Source: Nemertoderma westbladi (lineage: Eukaryota > Xenacoelomorpha > Nemertodermatida > Nemertodermatidae). Taken from it: a stretch of 39,691 nucleotides of DNA. The DNA lies in contig JAUCBJ010003734.1 in the NCBI GenBank assembly GCA_032718475.1, positions 64,001 through 103,691 on the forward strand, read 5' to 3'. Shown one piece after another: positions 19,215 to 31,541 of the stretch. The position numbers and the translations under genes were made by a program. The notes under the pieces are model-generated. The model did no database searches. It had not been told where the DNA came from and was given only the letters and a program-made list of their open reading frames with translations. Position 1 is the first letter of the stretch; every line of letters starts with the position of its first letter.

Positions 19215-20994
19215 TGATAAACAACCGCGACCTCTATACTAACAGCAGAACTGTTGAACAGACAAATACCCGTTAATATCCTTCTGTCAACCTAATGAGC
19301 TCTCGCCTAACCAATAAGACACAAAGACTGCTCTACCGTTAAGTAAAGGGGATCAGGAGCGTGATATTACTAAATTGTAAAGGTTGCTAAATACAAAACC
19401 GCTACTTACCGTTAGATGGCGCTAACCTGCCGTCCGCTAATATATTTTACTAAATTTACACAGCTCCTGCAAAATGCAAATAACCGCTCAGCGTGAATAG
19501 TTTACAGTACTCTAATTATTACCTTAGCTACTCTCCGCTATGCTGCGTACTAATTCTTAATTTTTTACTAATCAATTACAGTCACAAATATTTAACAGCG
19601 TACTAATTACTAAGAGTTCCAGAATGCGTAATTCTAATTTATCACGCAACAGGTTTCGCTAGTAATAGCCTAAATTGCCGTATTACTTTGACCTAATCAG
19701 TAACTAATCGTTGTAACTAAGAAATAGAAATCAATCAAAGAGAAAAGGGCGCCTACCTAAACATTCACAATCATAGGCACACTTCAGTAACACACCAATC
19801 AGCGTCAGCAATCACAGTTCGCAATTATGCAGTTAACTACTGTATAGCCCACAATTGTGCGATTCACTATTCGTACTCCACACTCAACGTTGTAATACGC
19901 GCAGGCCTCTCCCGGATACATCTAGGCTTCCTAACTAACCCGATTCCTGCCCCCCTAATACTAAATAGAGACGAAACCTGGATCATCAGCCCCCTAGTTA
20001 CTGTATCGGCGAATGGTCTGCGTGTTACAGTGCAAAATGCCCGCCCGCAACGGTGACCCCCCGCCAGCGTTGCCCGTCTTTGAATCCTCCGCTCTCCCCT
20101 AGTCGCTCAACCCCCCGATGTGCCCACCGCCTACTGGCACCTTAGCCCTCCATCATGCTAATAGCTACCGTAGCGGCGCATGCAAAATCACAAAGTCTGA
20201 CAGTCTCAGAAATCCCTTAGGATTATTGCGTAGAAAGGAATCACATAGAACCATTAATCAAAAGGTAGAAATCATAGTTCCGGTTGTAATTAGCAGTAAT
20301 CGATAGGATTAATTGAGAAACACAATCAAGAATAATCGCACTAGCAAATCATTTCGAGAAATTAATCGAAAATAGCAAATTGCAGAAATACGCTAAAATA
20401 TCCGTCAAAAGGTGAATAGGGACAGCTCAGCAAGTACAGGGGTGATAGAGATAGAGCTCTACCGGCACACCGCCAATTTATAGGTGATCCGAGTGGGTGA
20501 TGCAATAGGGTGACTCAATCGCTCTCCTATTGGCTCTCCAGTCCGCGCTAGCATTAGACCAACCTGGAAGCAGTTAGTCCAATAAGGAGGCCGGATTGTA
20601 GCCCTATTGCTGCCCAAACCTCAAATTATTACCATATATGGTAATGGATCATGTCCCTGGCTGCTGAATGGCCAGGACAGCGTCTCTATATGCTAGCCCT
20701 ATTGATGCTAATATCAGCAAGCACAAAATCCAGGGTCCGACTAAACTTGCTACCCTGGAACTATCTACATATATCCTAATACAAAATTACGTAGGTAGGG
20801 CTACATATTATACAAAATGGATGGATTCAAATATATGGGCGTTTTGGTTTCCCTATCTAAATATCACCTCGCTATTATATCTTATCTAAAGTATTATGCT
20901 GCACAACGGACTAATATTGCGTACAGTATAACGGACTAATATATTATACTGCATAATGACTAATAATGTGGATACAGCGCCATATACCTTAACA
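19215..20994 (-). repeat. 5' LTR of the young element (1780 bp)
   Basis: Direct repeat of 2214-4386, TGATAAAC to CCTTAACA on the plus strand. By eye it differs at about six single positions and lacks the segment equal to 2475-2866. The deletion ends share AAT, which points to a microhomology deletion. Confidence 0.9.
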
Positions 20995-20999
20995 TACAT
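20995..20999. repeat. Target-site duplication TACAT, right
   Basis: Repeats the five bases 2209-2213 exactly, directly after the LTR end AACA. Confidence 0.88.
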
Positions 21000-21190
21000 G
21001 AAAGAAGGTATATTTTTGTAATTTAATTTGTATGTAGTATCATTATGCAATAAGAGTAGCAATATTTTGTACGTAATTATTATAGAACGAAGTTGTTTGA
21101 TTTATTTGAAAGTAAATATATTTTGTTATTCCACATCGCCCTATTTCTTCTACAATTGGAGGGAAACATTACTTGTTTCCCTTGGAGCGG

Positions 21191-23130
21191 TATTACGATA
21201 TATGGCGTTGTGTACCAGAACAGCCCATTATACAGTATGGAGCGATTAGATAAGTTATATCGATGTACAGCATTCATTAGATAGGGAAAATAAAATACAC
21301 GAGTTTATATAATTCATCCGATTTTGTACAGTATGTAGCCTTACATATGTAAATTTGTAATAAAACCTTAGTATATAAATTTACGGTAGCAAACTTTCAT
21401 AAAACATTAATATGAGTTTGCCGTTTATTGACATTAACCGAACTTAATATGTATTTGTACTAATTTCTCTTATATTTCTCTAAAAACTAACGTTGTACTA
21501 AATTGATGCTAATGTGCTTTAATAATCGCGAAATTAATGCTACGGCCATAAACCTATAAGCCCACCGAGACAGATTCATTACCATATATGGTAATAATTT
21601 GAGAAATGGGGAAGCATAGGATCTCGATCCGGCTCTCCCATTGGCCTAGCTATTTTAGGTTGATCTAATGGTAGTAGAATTTGTTGGACCAATGATATAA
21701 CCATTGCGTCATACCAATTTTTTTGTCAGTATCAGTGTTCAGTGTATCAGTACACCAGTACAGTGGTATAGTGCTCGTGTTAGTTGATTTAAATGTTTTA
21801 ATCTTCTTGCTTGTTACTTCTGCTAATTCTGTAAATTGTTATATGCTGATTTCTACTGTTACGCCTTTTGATTACAACTTTGAATAATGATCTTCTTGCA
21901 TTGACTCTTGATTTCTTTAATCTTTGTGATTGCGATGTAGCAAATCCTTACAAGGATTTTCCCTTTCAACTGTCAGACTGTTTGTAAATGCATGCGCCGA
22001 TACGGTAACTATTTGCTTTAGCATGATGGGCTAAGGGTACCGGTAGGCGTAGCGGGTGTACTGAGGAAGCGACGGAAGGAGGAGTGGAGAATCCAATGAG
22101 GGGCAAAGCTGTGCGGAGGGCTAGCAGTTGTGGTTGGGATTATCAATAGGGACCGTGGACCGGTCATCACTACAGTGTTTGGGGGCTGACAATACAGACT
22201 TCGTCTCAACCTTGTAGTACTAGGGTAGTAATAGCGGGTGTAGTTAGGAGGACCGCATGTAGTCTGGGTGACCTTATTGCTCTCTTACACTAATCTATAC
22301 GCTAGTTTACACTAGTCGACACTAGCTGACTAGCGCTGTCGATAGCACTACCAGCGCTGTTGCTAATGCTATTTTATGTTGTGTTGCTGAAGAGTGCCTG
22401 ATGTTTGAATGTAAATGATTAGATAGGCGCTACTTTTCTTGATTGTTTTCTATTTCTAAGTTTATGCTTATTAATTGCTGTTAGGTCAAAATAATACAGT
22501 ATTTAGGCTGTTGCTAGTATAACTCAGTAACGTAATAATTAGTAGTACGTATTCTGGAATACTTCGTAATTAGTACGCAAATCTGTAATTTTGAGACACC
22601 GTAGTTTATTTAGCATGTTAGAATAAAATTAAGAACTTGTACGCTGCATAGCGGAGAATAGTTGGGTAAATTACTCTTAGAATTACCGTAGATTATTCAA
22701 CGCTAGGTGGTTATTTGAAAATAGCGAGTTAGCGGACTGACAGTGGTAGCCAGTGTAGCACAGTAGTAATTTGCTGGCCTAAAGCCAGCGCAAGGACAAG
22801 TTCCGACATTAGGGCAAATTAATAGCCTATCCCATTATAATAGTAAAATATTCTCACATTCGACGTTATTCCGCCCGATAACTGCCTGTAATTCTCTTTG
22901 GGAAGTGGGCGCCGAGTGCTAAGTCACCGCACTCATATTAAGTAGCTTAGGGAGCCATTTCAGATTTATTGTTTTGGTTGCTGCTGTTTTGGATTATAAA
23001 TTCAAACAGTTAGCTCTCTGTTGAGAAATCGACAGAGAAAGGAGCGTGTGATTGTCAGAGCCGTATAGTTCATAACAGTAAAATATTCTTAGAAGACGGT
23101 TCTGGAGGTCCTGCTTGCGTTCGACAGTAA
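21191..23130 (+). repeat. Diverged 3' LTR of the older copy
   Basis: Matches the reverse complement of the young LTRs in patches: 21191-21225 (ATATGGCG block), 21578-21720 (palindrome and following block), 22015-22080, 22440-22680 and 22780-23110. The first base pair of the LTR has decayed from TG to TA. Homology fades near 23110-23160 without a clear end, so the LTR tail is lost or overwritten. The small ORFs inside are not coding. Confidence 0.75.
21578..21595. promoter_or_regulatory. Perfect 18-bp palindrome in the older LTR
   Basis: ATTACCATATATGGTAAT, unchanged from the young LTRs although the flanking sequence has diverged. Confidence 0.5.
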
Positions 23131-23402
23131 GAGATTGCGTTGGGCTAAGGTGGATCGCTTAACAGATCTCGCATTGAAAAGCCCAATGCAAAAACTAGAT
23201 TCACCAAAACTAAGAGCTGGCTGATCCAGCCAGAGTTTGGATCCGTTCCAGCCACCCTGGGACAAAGGATCTGGAACATCCAGACGATCTGGAACCGAGG
23301 GGAACCGCTTCTACTATTCTAGAACCAAGCAGGAAAACCCCTAGACGTCAATGCAGTGATATTAGAAACAGTCTGGGTTGGAGAGATAAAGTTAACTTTT
23401 AG

Positions 23403-24635
23403 TCAATCATTTTGTGTTGGTATTTCTCCCAAACTCTGCCGAGATTGATATTGATGTTTTGTTGATTTGCAGACTGAAACTCGTGGAGGCGCGATTGTAA
23501 GATCAACCAGTTTGTGCGAATCTCCCAATGATATATGGTTGTTGATTTTTGAAGTGCGCGTTGAATTATCCTGCCGAAATCTATCTGGTCTAGACTCAGT
23601 AGTAGCTTCCACAACTTATCCATTGTATATGACACGGGATTTACCAGGATATGCTGCAATCCGATATCTTCGCTCATCACGCAGCTCAAATTGCAATCGT
23701 CTTTCTTCTGGTGTATATTCGGGAGAAATATACACTCGCTTGTAATGTTCTACATTGCGAAGTTCCCGAGAGTTGCGTAGAAGCTGCTGACCTTTCTCTG
23801 TTGGAAGAGTAACAACTATCGTGGTCGATCGAATACCTTTTTGATATTAACAAAAACGCTTCGTGCTTATATCACTTTTAACTAAACCTTTATGGATCTA
23901 GCAATATCTATTACATTGTAATTACATTGTAATAGTATTACAATCCTTATATTTCCGATCCGTAGATTTATCACTAGATTTACATTTGTTGTGCTCCTAT
24001 TCCTCGCGTTTTATCTGCTTGATTGAACTGCAATGTTTGGAGATTTCCTATTCGATTTTACATTAAAAGCATAAGATACTTCGGTCCATTCACCCCCATT
24101 GTTATAAACTGTGCTTGTTTCCTTAAGCTTGATAACTGATATTTCAGTTTCAAGATCGCTCATCATTGCTGTGGTTTCCTCACTTTCTGTTTCTAGTTGA
24201 ACACGGACTTCCTCCAATCTAGAGAATGCCGATTCTCTAGTGTCATTGCACTTCTTTTCCAATTTTTCCGATCTACTGGAAAAGTTGTCCAATTGCTGCT
24301 GCATCTCGAGTGGATTATCCGCGACTCGCGATTCGTGTTTCTCAAAGTCTGCGACTACTCCAAGCAAAGCGCGTTGGCTCACACAAGGACCGCAGTAAAA
24401 ATCAACTCTGCCAAACCCAGTTCCTTCCCTAGAAAATCATTGAAACTTCGCAGTTAGAACCAGAGCAGTTCCGACCTCGATTTCAGTAAATCCATCAACC
24501 TGGTTGACATCCCGCGGCACATTTTGCCTACTTTTCCTTTTAATTCGTGTAGATTTGGAATTGATTTGACGCGACACTATTTGTCTCTGAGTAGCGATAG
24601 AGTTTCGTCTTGCTTTTCGTCCTGCCTGTTTTTAT
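23403..24635 (-). pseudogene. Decayed non-LTR retrotransposon ORF1-like coding region
   Basis: In sense order there is a basic segment (about 24635-24450), a TGA, then an open stretch (24382-24011) with a heptad-like charged coiled coil, a gap with several stops, and an RRM-like segment (about 23835-23640). The last part contains the patterns LPTEKGQQLLRNSRELRN and YISPEYTPEERR, typical of ORF1 proteins of CR1/L2/RTE-type elements. It then has a TAA and continues open to the TGA near 23403. No reverse transcriptase follows. The order basic region, coiled coil, RRM fits an ORF1; the exact clade is uncertain. Confidence 0.55.
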
Positions 24636-24820
24636 GCTATTGTCTTGATTTTTCATGAACTCATTTCCGTAATAACGTTTTTGGGCATTACGCATAATTT
24701 TTGTTGTTTCAGTTAGTTTGTGTTTCGGTAGGTTTTATTTTCTGAAAGTTTTAATCCGACGGGTTTTACATGAAAGCAGTGTATAGTTTATTTTTCCTCC
24801 TTACACACTTGAATTGCATG

Positions 24821-25612
24821 CTTAAATTATCATTTAAAAAATTTGAACATTGTTTAGCCTGGTTGCGATGGTTACTAGATTTTCTAATTAACTTCAATCG
24901 GCTCGGCTATGGTCCTTATAGGTAAATTGGATGTGTATCATGATTTAGTGCACAAGTGCGTCGATTGGTTATAGAGAATGATCAATGTGCAAACTGTAGA
25001 GTGACTAGATGTTAGTATTATTGGTGCATTTAACATGCCGATTTTGGATGTTGACTTCATTCCTAGAGTGTAGTTCTACATCTGTTATCATTGATAATAG
25101 AAACAATACAAGTTTTATGTAACACAAACGTTCTTATTTATGACACTTCCACTGGGGTCCAAACACATCGCTCGACCGGATTATCCAACAGCAGGTACCC
25201 TGTCCGAACCCAGAGTGATAGAGAGAAGGGAGGTAGAGATATTCAACATTCTCACCACCCGAGGAAAGTCATTCTTGAATCATTCTCGAATCATTCTTGA
25301 ATCTTTACAATTGTACATAAATTTCTAGCTTGTAGTCCTGATAACACATGCCAAGTGTCAGAAAATGTTGTCATGAAGTCTACGTCTAAATGAAGAGGTT
25401 GTCATGAAACTGAAAAATTTAACAATGTAATTCGGATGCAGAATAAGTGATATAGTGGGGGATAGGGTTTGTTACCTATAATAAATCTTAAAGATTTGCT
25501 TCAAATTATCATTTTATAAATTTGAACATCTGTTTTGCCTGCTTGCCAATTTTAACTGAAATTTCTAATTAAGCTCAACCTACTCGGCTATGGCCCTTAT
25601 AGTCGAGTTTAG
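24821..25612. repeat. Diverged direct repeat pair of about 105 bp
   Basis: 24823-24932 and 25501-25612 share blocks such as AAATTATCATTT, TTTGAACAT, TTTCTAATTAA and CTCGGCTATGG. They could be 5'-end monomers of the adjacent non-LTR element or an old duplication. Nothing coding is seen between them. Confidence 0.5.
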
Positions 25613-25621
25613 TTTAGTCGA

Positions 25622-25661
25622 GCCCCCCCGCCCCCACCCCTCCCCCCCCCCCCCCCCCCCC
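25622..25661. repeat. Poly-C tract
   Basis: About 40 bases almost entirely C with a few G, A and T. Its length is likely unstable and may be an assembly weak point. Confidence 0.85.
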
Positions 25662-26083
25662 GGTGATGCGCTTTCTCACTTTTTTCCTAATCAAAACAAC
25701 TTATTACACTATCATTTATTAAAGTTGCATTAGCAGCTCAACTACATTTCAATAATAATGCAAACCTGTCATTCATCAATGTATCAGATCTAGTTTGTCC
25801 AGTACTGAAATACAAGGAGATGTCTTTGTTCATTTCACAATATCCTCCAGCACAACCTCCGGTCACTCGTTGCTGATAATATAATCTGCAAATCATGTCA
25901 AATAAAATCAAATAGAATCAAATAAATCATGTATAACTACTTAAGCTTACTACAGATTAATTTGCTTCAGGTATTATATCCGTTATTTTATATATGTTAT
26001 ATTATATCGAACAGGAAATAATTATTGTTTATTTTGTGTTTTTATTTGGATGCATACTTACACTTACACTTACTACTACAGCA

Positions 26084-26257
26084 GGACAATTCGGTCCCGG
26101 ACAATTCGGTCCCGGACAATTCGGTTCGGACAATTCGGTCCCGGACAATTCGTTCCCATTAATTTTGTGTTTTGGGACCGATATATACGGGACTGAATTG
26201 ACCGGACCGAATTGTCCGGGACCAAATTGACCGGACCGAATTGTGCGGGACAGAATT
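26084..26257. repeat. Inverted minisatellite (GGACAATTCGGTCCC units)
   Basis: Four to five copies of GGACAATTCGGTCCC are followed, after about 30 bases, by three inverted copies (GGACCGAATTGTCCGG-like). The two halves can pair into a long hairpin. It is open in one frame only because the 15-bp unit is a multiple of three. Confidence 0.75.
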
Positions 26258-26269
26258 ATCCTACATCCA

Positions 26270-27875
26270 CATTATTGAGGCAAACTTACACTTACACAAC
26301 CTTTGACTTATTACGGCAGCTTACACAACCTTACATGAATGAAGTCAACTTACAAATACATAACCTACATTATTGAGGTAAACTTACACAATACACAACC
26401 TTACATTATTTAGGCAAACTTAAACTTTAACCTTACATAATTGAGGCAAACTTACACTTACACAACCTTACATTATTGAGGCAAACTTACACTTACAAAA
26501 CATTACATTATTGAGGCAAACTTACACATTATATTAATGAGGTAAACTTACACTTAAACAACCTGACATTATTGAAGGATGCTTACACTTACATAACATT
26601 ACATTATTGAGGCAAACTAAACACATACACAACATTCCGTTATTGAGGCAAACTGACACTTAAACAACATAACATTATTGAGGCAAACTTACACTTACAC
26701 AACCTTACATTATTGAAAAAAGCTTACACTTACACAACATTACATTATTGAAGCAAACTAAACACATACACAACATTCCGTTATTGAGGCAAACTGACAC
26801 TTAAACAACATAACATTATTGAGGCAAACTTACACTTACACAACCTTACATTATTGAAAAAAGCTTACACTTACACAACATTACATTATTGAAGCAAACT
26901 AAACACATACACAACATTCCATTATCGAGACAAACTGACACTTAAACAACATTACATTATTGAGGCGAACTTACACTTACACAACCTTACATTATTGAAA
27001 AAAGCTTAAACTTACACAACATTACATTATTGAAGCAAACTAAACACATACACAACATTCCGTTATTGAGGCAAACTGACACTTAAACAACATAACATTA
27101 TTGAGGCAAACTTACACTTACACAACCTTACATTATTGAAAAAAGCTTACACTTACACAACATTACATTATTGAAGCAAACTAAACACATACACAACATT
27201 CCGTTATTGAGGCAAACTGACACATAAACAACATAACATTATTGAGGCAAACTTACACTTACACAACCTTACATTATTGAAAAAAGCTTACACTTACACA
27301 ACATTACATTATTGAAGCAAACTAAACACATACACAACATTCCGTTATTGAGGCAAACTGACACTTAAACAACATAACCTTATTGAGGCAAACTTACACT
27401 TACACAACCTTACATTATTGAAGAAAGCTTACACATACACAACATTACATTGTTAAGGCAAACTAAACACGTAAGCAACATTACATTATTGAGGAAAACT
27501 TACACATACACAACATTACATTGTTAAGGCAAACTAAACACGTAAGCAACATTACATTATTGAGGAAAACTTACACTTACACAACTTACATTATTGTGGC
27601 AAACTTACACTTACACAACCTTACATTATTGAAGAAAGCTTACACATACACAACATTACATTGTTAAGGCAAACTAAACACGTAAGCAACATTACATTAT
27701 TGAGGAAAACTTACATATACACAACATTACATTGTTAAGGCAAACTAAACACGTAAGCAACATTACATTATTGAGGAAAACTTACACTTACACAACTTAC
27801 ATTATTGTGGCAAACTTACACTTACACAACCTTACATTATTGAGGCAAACTTAAACTTACACAAAATTACATTAA
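26270..27875. repeat. Satellite array, forward orientation, with higher-order units
   Basis: Monomers of about 35 bp read TTATTGAGGCAAACTTACAC then TTACACAACCTTACA. From about 26640 to 27420 four monomer types repeat as a 141-bp unit (the AAAAAAGCTTA marker recurs near 26717, 26858, 26999, 27140 and 27281). From about 27420 to 27840 a six-monomer unit of about 211 bp occurs twice. Confidence 0.9.
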
Positions 27876-30360
27876 ATTTATAGGAATAAATATAATAAGC
27901 CTATCGTAAATACCGGTATGTCAATTATTTTATAATAACTGAATTTCTGAATTTTAGGGTTACTTTACGTTACTTTATTACCGTTATTTAAGCAGTAGTC
28001 CAACTGATATTAAGACATAATTGATGGATGACAGGCCTACTATTTTATAAATCGGTTTGAGTTGATTTATAATATATATATAACCTTATAATGGGTTTTT
28101 TGACAATATTTGAAATAAATGTTATTATTTCTGGTAAGGAGTCACTACACAGAAGCTGTACGCTCTCAGTGAAGTGCTACTTGTTGGACACTAAAACAAA
28201 TAATTCTACTTGACTAAGTTACTTATTACTACAAATTACGTACAATTACGGGTGAGATTACAATCTCTAAATAAACACAAAAAAATTACACGTACAAATT
28301 TTAGGGTAATTTTACAGGAAATCTACAAACCAGTCTAACAAGGGTTAGAATTTCTGGTTATTACAAACGGACAGGAAACTACGGTATTTGAAAATAATAA
28401 AGCAGTAGTAAATATATTGCCTTGTCTAGATAAGAAAATACCACCGTCTGACGACTTATAGTCTCTAGCTTTACAGCTCTATAAGTACTACGTTATGTAC
28501 CCGGAATGTCCCTACCTAGAAGTTAATTACCGCAGCCAACCATAGCTAACGTGCCTATTAACCACTTTACAACACAAATATACTGCCCACACACTAATTA
28601 CCTTCGGAAAGCACTGTACACTAAAGCCTAAATTAGGTACAAGTACTTATACAACAAATAACCAGCAGTTAAAAATACTTGTACAGCTAAAAGAACCACG
28701 GTATCTGCTGGAGTGACTAGAGCATAAAATCACCAGTCTTTACCTACGCCAAACAGCCCTGATGTAGTACCGGGGTTAATTTAACTATAACGGTATGTAT
28801 AACAAGCACAATTACTGTAGGAATAAACTTGGGGTTGTGTATGTTGCGAATAATCACATAAACTCTGAATAATAAATATTACGCTACCCGTACAGACTAC
28901 ACAAACAACATACAAACCAAATGCTGACAGACTACTATCAAGCCTAAATAAACTACAGTATATGCAGACTCCGAAATGGTTAGTTAGTATGCGTTCTAAC
29001 CGAGTAGTACGACTTATTCTTTCGGAGGGGATTTACCTTACAACACTGGATGCCCCCACCTTCCTAACTAGTATTTTATCGGACATACACTCTACACACA
29101 CTGCAATCTCTTTGGACCTGACAACAGCCAGACAACAATCCAGCCTACAAATTACTTGTACAATCTGAGCAGGCTTACACGCCTTCTGCTCAATATTAAC
29201 TTACAGATAAATAAAACTGACAGAAATTAATAAGCTCAAAAAGAAACAAGGGGTGTACAGTCCCTAATCTCTTAAACAGCCTACCAATATACAATATCAC
29301 AATCGAAATAATACTAGTACCTGTACTGCTGTAAGTACCGGTTCGGGTGGTTAGGCAGTCAGGCCTACAGGTTACCGGTCGACCGCTACTTTCGACTTTA
29401 TTGCCTACGTTGCAATAAAGAAACTAGAATAACTGTTATTGTTCTTACCAGAACAATAGACAACTATATTTATTGCCTACACTGCAATCTGAAACAAATA
29501 ACTGTAATTGTTCGCGCTTTTAGACCTTTAGCAGTTTAACCTGCCAATTTTAGGTGTCTTCTAGTTTATAAATCGACTTTAGCCTATAACAAGTATTTGA
29601 TACACATAAAGCTACATTAGCCGAAGCCAGCCTATGCGCGATCATTCACCCACGGTTAAGGGAGACTGGATTCGGATGCTCTGACCTTATTGCGGTGTAG
29701 ACTCACTGTACTATTCGATTGATCGTTAATATATAATCTCTGACAAATATTATTCACTTTCGGGAAATATTAACATTTCCTTTAGGACGTGGCGCTCTAA
29801 GTATGTAAACAGAGTTATGACTTACACTAAACACAACGGGATGGCTAATGATTTTCGTATAAAGCGCATTCTTTGGGAAATGCTTTGTTATCTGTCACAC
29901 TCATGCACACTACCGCACACTGCTGCACACTGATCTGCCGACCTTCACTAAATTTGATCATATATAAGAAGAATAGCAACTGACACATGTAGGGATTATG
30001 AAATAGCATTCAATTCACTCCAAAACCACTATAATGTAAGTCGCAGTTGCTACAGGTAACTGGCCCCTCTTACCTTCAGTATATCAAGAAGATTGGGGTT
30101 TTATGATTATTTATCGATATTCTCCAAATATAACAACATATCCATCAACTTATAACAATAAATAACCGACAGTAAACAGAAGTAAAATAATGCGGTGAAA
30201 GTTGGGTAGGACGTAATGCATTGAGTTTACTGGACTGTACCGTGTGCCGTGATAACAGTTATATGTTCCTATAATCAAAGCCGTTCTAATGTTTGGCTAA
30301 AGTCTGAAACTCAGAATAATTCCAAAGCCGATGTTCTGGGGCTCAGGAAAAGGTAAACAA
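27876..30360. other. Gene-free segment between inverted satellite arrays
   Basis: No ORF is convincing. It contains a diverged direct repeat at 29399-29460 and 29472-29525 (TTATTGCCTACRYTGCAAT plus TTGTTC end) and scattered TACCGGTA. The composition, with many CTA/TAC words, resembles the leader and LTR of the young BEL element, but I could not align it. Confidence 0.4.
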
Positions 30361-31197
30361 AGTTTGCCACAATAATGTAGGTTGCGTTTGGGTAAGTTTA
30401 CATTTGCCACAATAATGTAAGTTCTGTATGTGTAAGTTTACCTCATCAATGTAAGGTTGTGTAAGTGTACGTTTACCACAATATTGTAGGTTGTAAATAC
30501 TGTAAGTTTACCTCATTAATGTAATGTTGTGTAAGTGTAAGTATTCCTCAATAATGTAAGGTTGTGTAAGTGTAAGTTTGCCACAATAATGTAGGTTGCG
30601 TTTGGGTAAGTTTACATTTGCCACAATAATGTAGGTTGTGTATGTGTAAGTTTACCTCATCGATGTAAGGTTGTGTAAGTGTACGTTTGCCACAATATTG
30701 TAGGTTGTAAATACTGTAAGTTTACCTCATTAATGTAATGTTGTGTAAGTGTAAGTTTTCCTCAATAATGTAAGGTTGTGTAAGTGTACGTTTGTCACAA
30801 TAATGTAAGGTTGTGTAAGTGTACGTTTACCTCATTAATGCTGTAATTTTGTTCAAGTGTAAGTTTTTCTCAATAATTTAAGGTTGTGTAAGTTTAAGTT
30901 TTACACAACAATGTAGGTTGTGTAAGTGTACATTTGCGTTTGCCACAATAATGTAAGTTTGGGTAAGTGTACATTTGCCACAATAATGTAGGTTGTGTAT
31001 GTGTAAGTTTACCTCATTAATGTAATTTTGTTCAAGTGTAAGTTGTTCTCAATAATTTAAGGTTATGTAAGTTTAAGTTTGCCACAATAATGTAGGTTGT
31101 GTAAGTGTACGTTTGCGTTTGCCACAATAATGTAAGTTTGGGTAAGTGTACATTTGCCACAATAATGTAGGTTGTGTATGTGTAAGTTTACCTCATT
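30361..31197. repeat. Satellite array, inverted orientation
   Basis: The same monomer as at 26270-27875 but reverse complemented (ATGTAGGTTGTGTAAGTGTA, then AGTTTGCCACAATA). There are about 20 diverged monomers, less regular than the left array. Confidence 0.85.
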
Positions 31198-31198
31198 A

Positions 31199-31415
31199 AG
31201 CTGAAATTATATACCGGTATTCTGTAATTAATTCTAGTCTATAATTATACCTATATATACTATAAGTGTAAGCTGTATACTGGTATTCACAGTAGGCTTA
31301 TTATATATTTATATATATTTGCGCTGAAATTATATACCGGTATTCTGTGATGAACCCTAGTCTGTAATAATACTTATATTATATACTATAAGTGTATACC
31401 GGTATTCTAATATAT
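31199..31415. repeat. Short tandem duplication before the second BEL element
   Basis: The block CTGAAATTATATACCGGTAT with the following 70-80 bases (to TATACTATAAGTGTA) occurs at 31200 and again at 31324. TACCGGTATTC recurs at 31397. It could belong to the leader or LTR of the downstream element. Confidence 0.6.
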
Positions 31416-31541
31416 TGTATATAACACGTTACACTGAGTAACGGTATCGGTAATTAATTACTAGGCTTATAGTTGATACTGAATTACTAGACTTGCTTTA
31501 ACTGTAGTTATAGTAGTAGGCATTCAACTGTACAAACAAAC

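Larger units (their letters stand above)
2214..20994 (-). mobile_element. Complete young BEL/Pao LTR retrotransposon, 18.8 kb, with a third-ORF gene
   Basis: The element is bounded by TG...CA LTRs and flanked by TACAT. In sense order it holds the 5' LTR (19215-20994), leader (18022-19214), gag-pol (18021-9640), a 757-nt gap to the ORF3 ATG, ORF3 (8882-5187), 3' UTR and polypurine-like end (5186-4387), and the 3' LTR (4386-2214). Both long ORFs are unbroken. The LTRs differ at only about six single positions by eye plus one 392-bp deletion, so the insertion is recent. Most BEL/Pao elements are far shorter; the extra length comes from long LTRs, a long gag extension and ORF3. It is inserted head-on into an older relative. 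Confidence 0.9.
20995..23130 (+). mobile_element. Older BEL/Pao-family copy, 3' end right of the insertion
   Basis: This continues the plus-strand older copy from 2213. Joined across one TACAT, the flanks align without gap to the young element's own 3' UTR (reverse complement of about 4600-4560), which proves the nesting. It contains the end of the 3' UTR, the purine-rich tract CTTGGAGCGG (21181-21190) and a diverged LTR. Confidence 0.85.

Noticed and set aside
24011-24382. Possible host coiled-coil gene.
   Set aside because: Flanking frames carry non-LTR ORF1 patterns and many stops, so a transposon remnant fits better.
25994-26230. 78-aa ORF with repeated Gly-Gln-Phe-Gly-Pro.
   Set aside because: Produced by a 15-bp minisatellite unit that is a multiple of three; no coding signal outside it.
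26270-27875. CRISPR-like regular repetition.
   Set aside because: No unique spacers, diverged monomers, head-to-tail satellite in a eukaryotic context.
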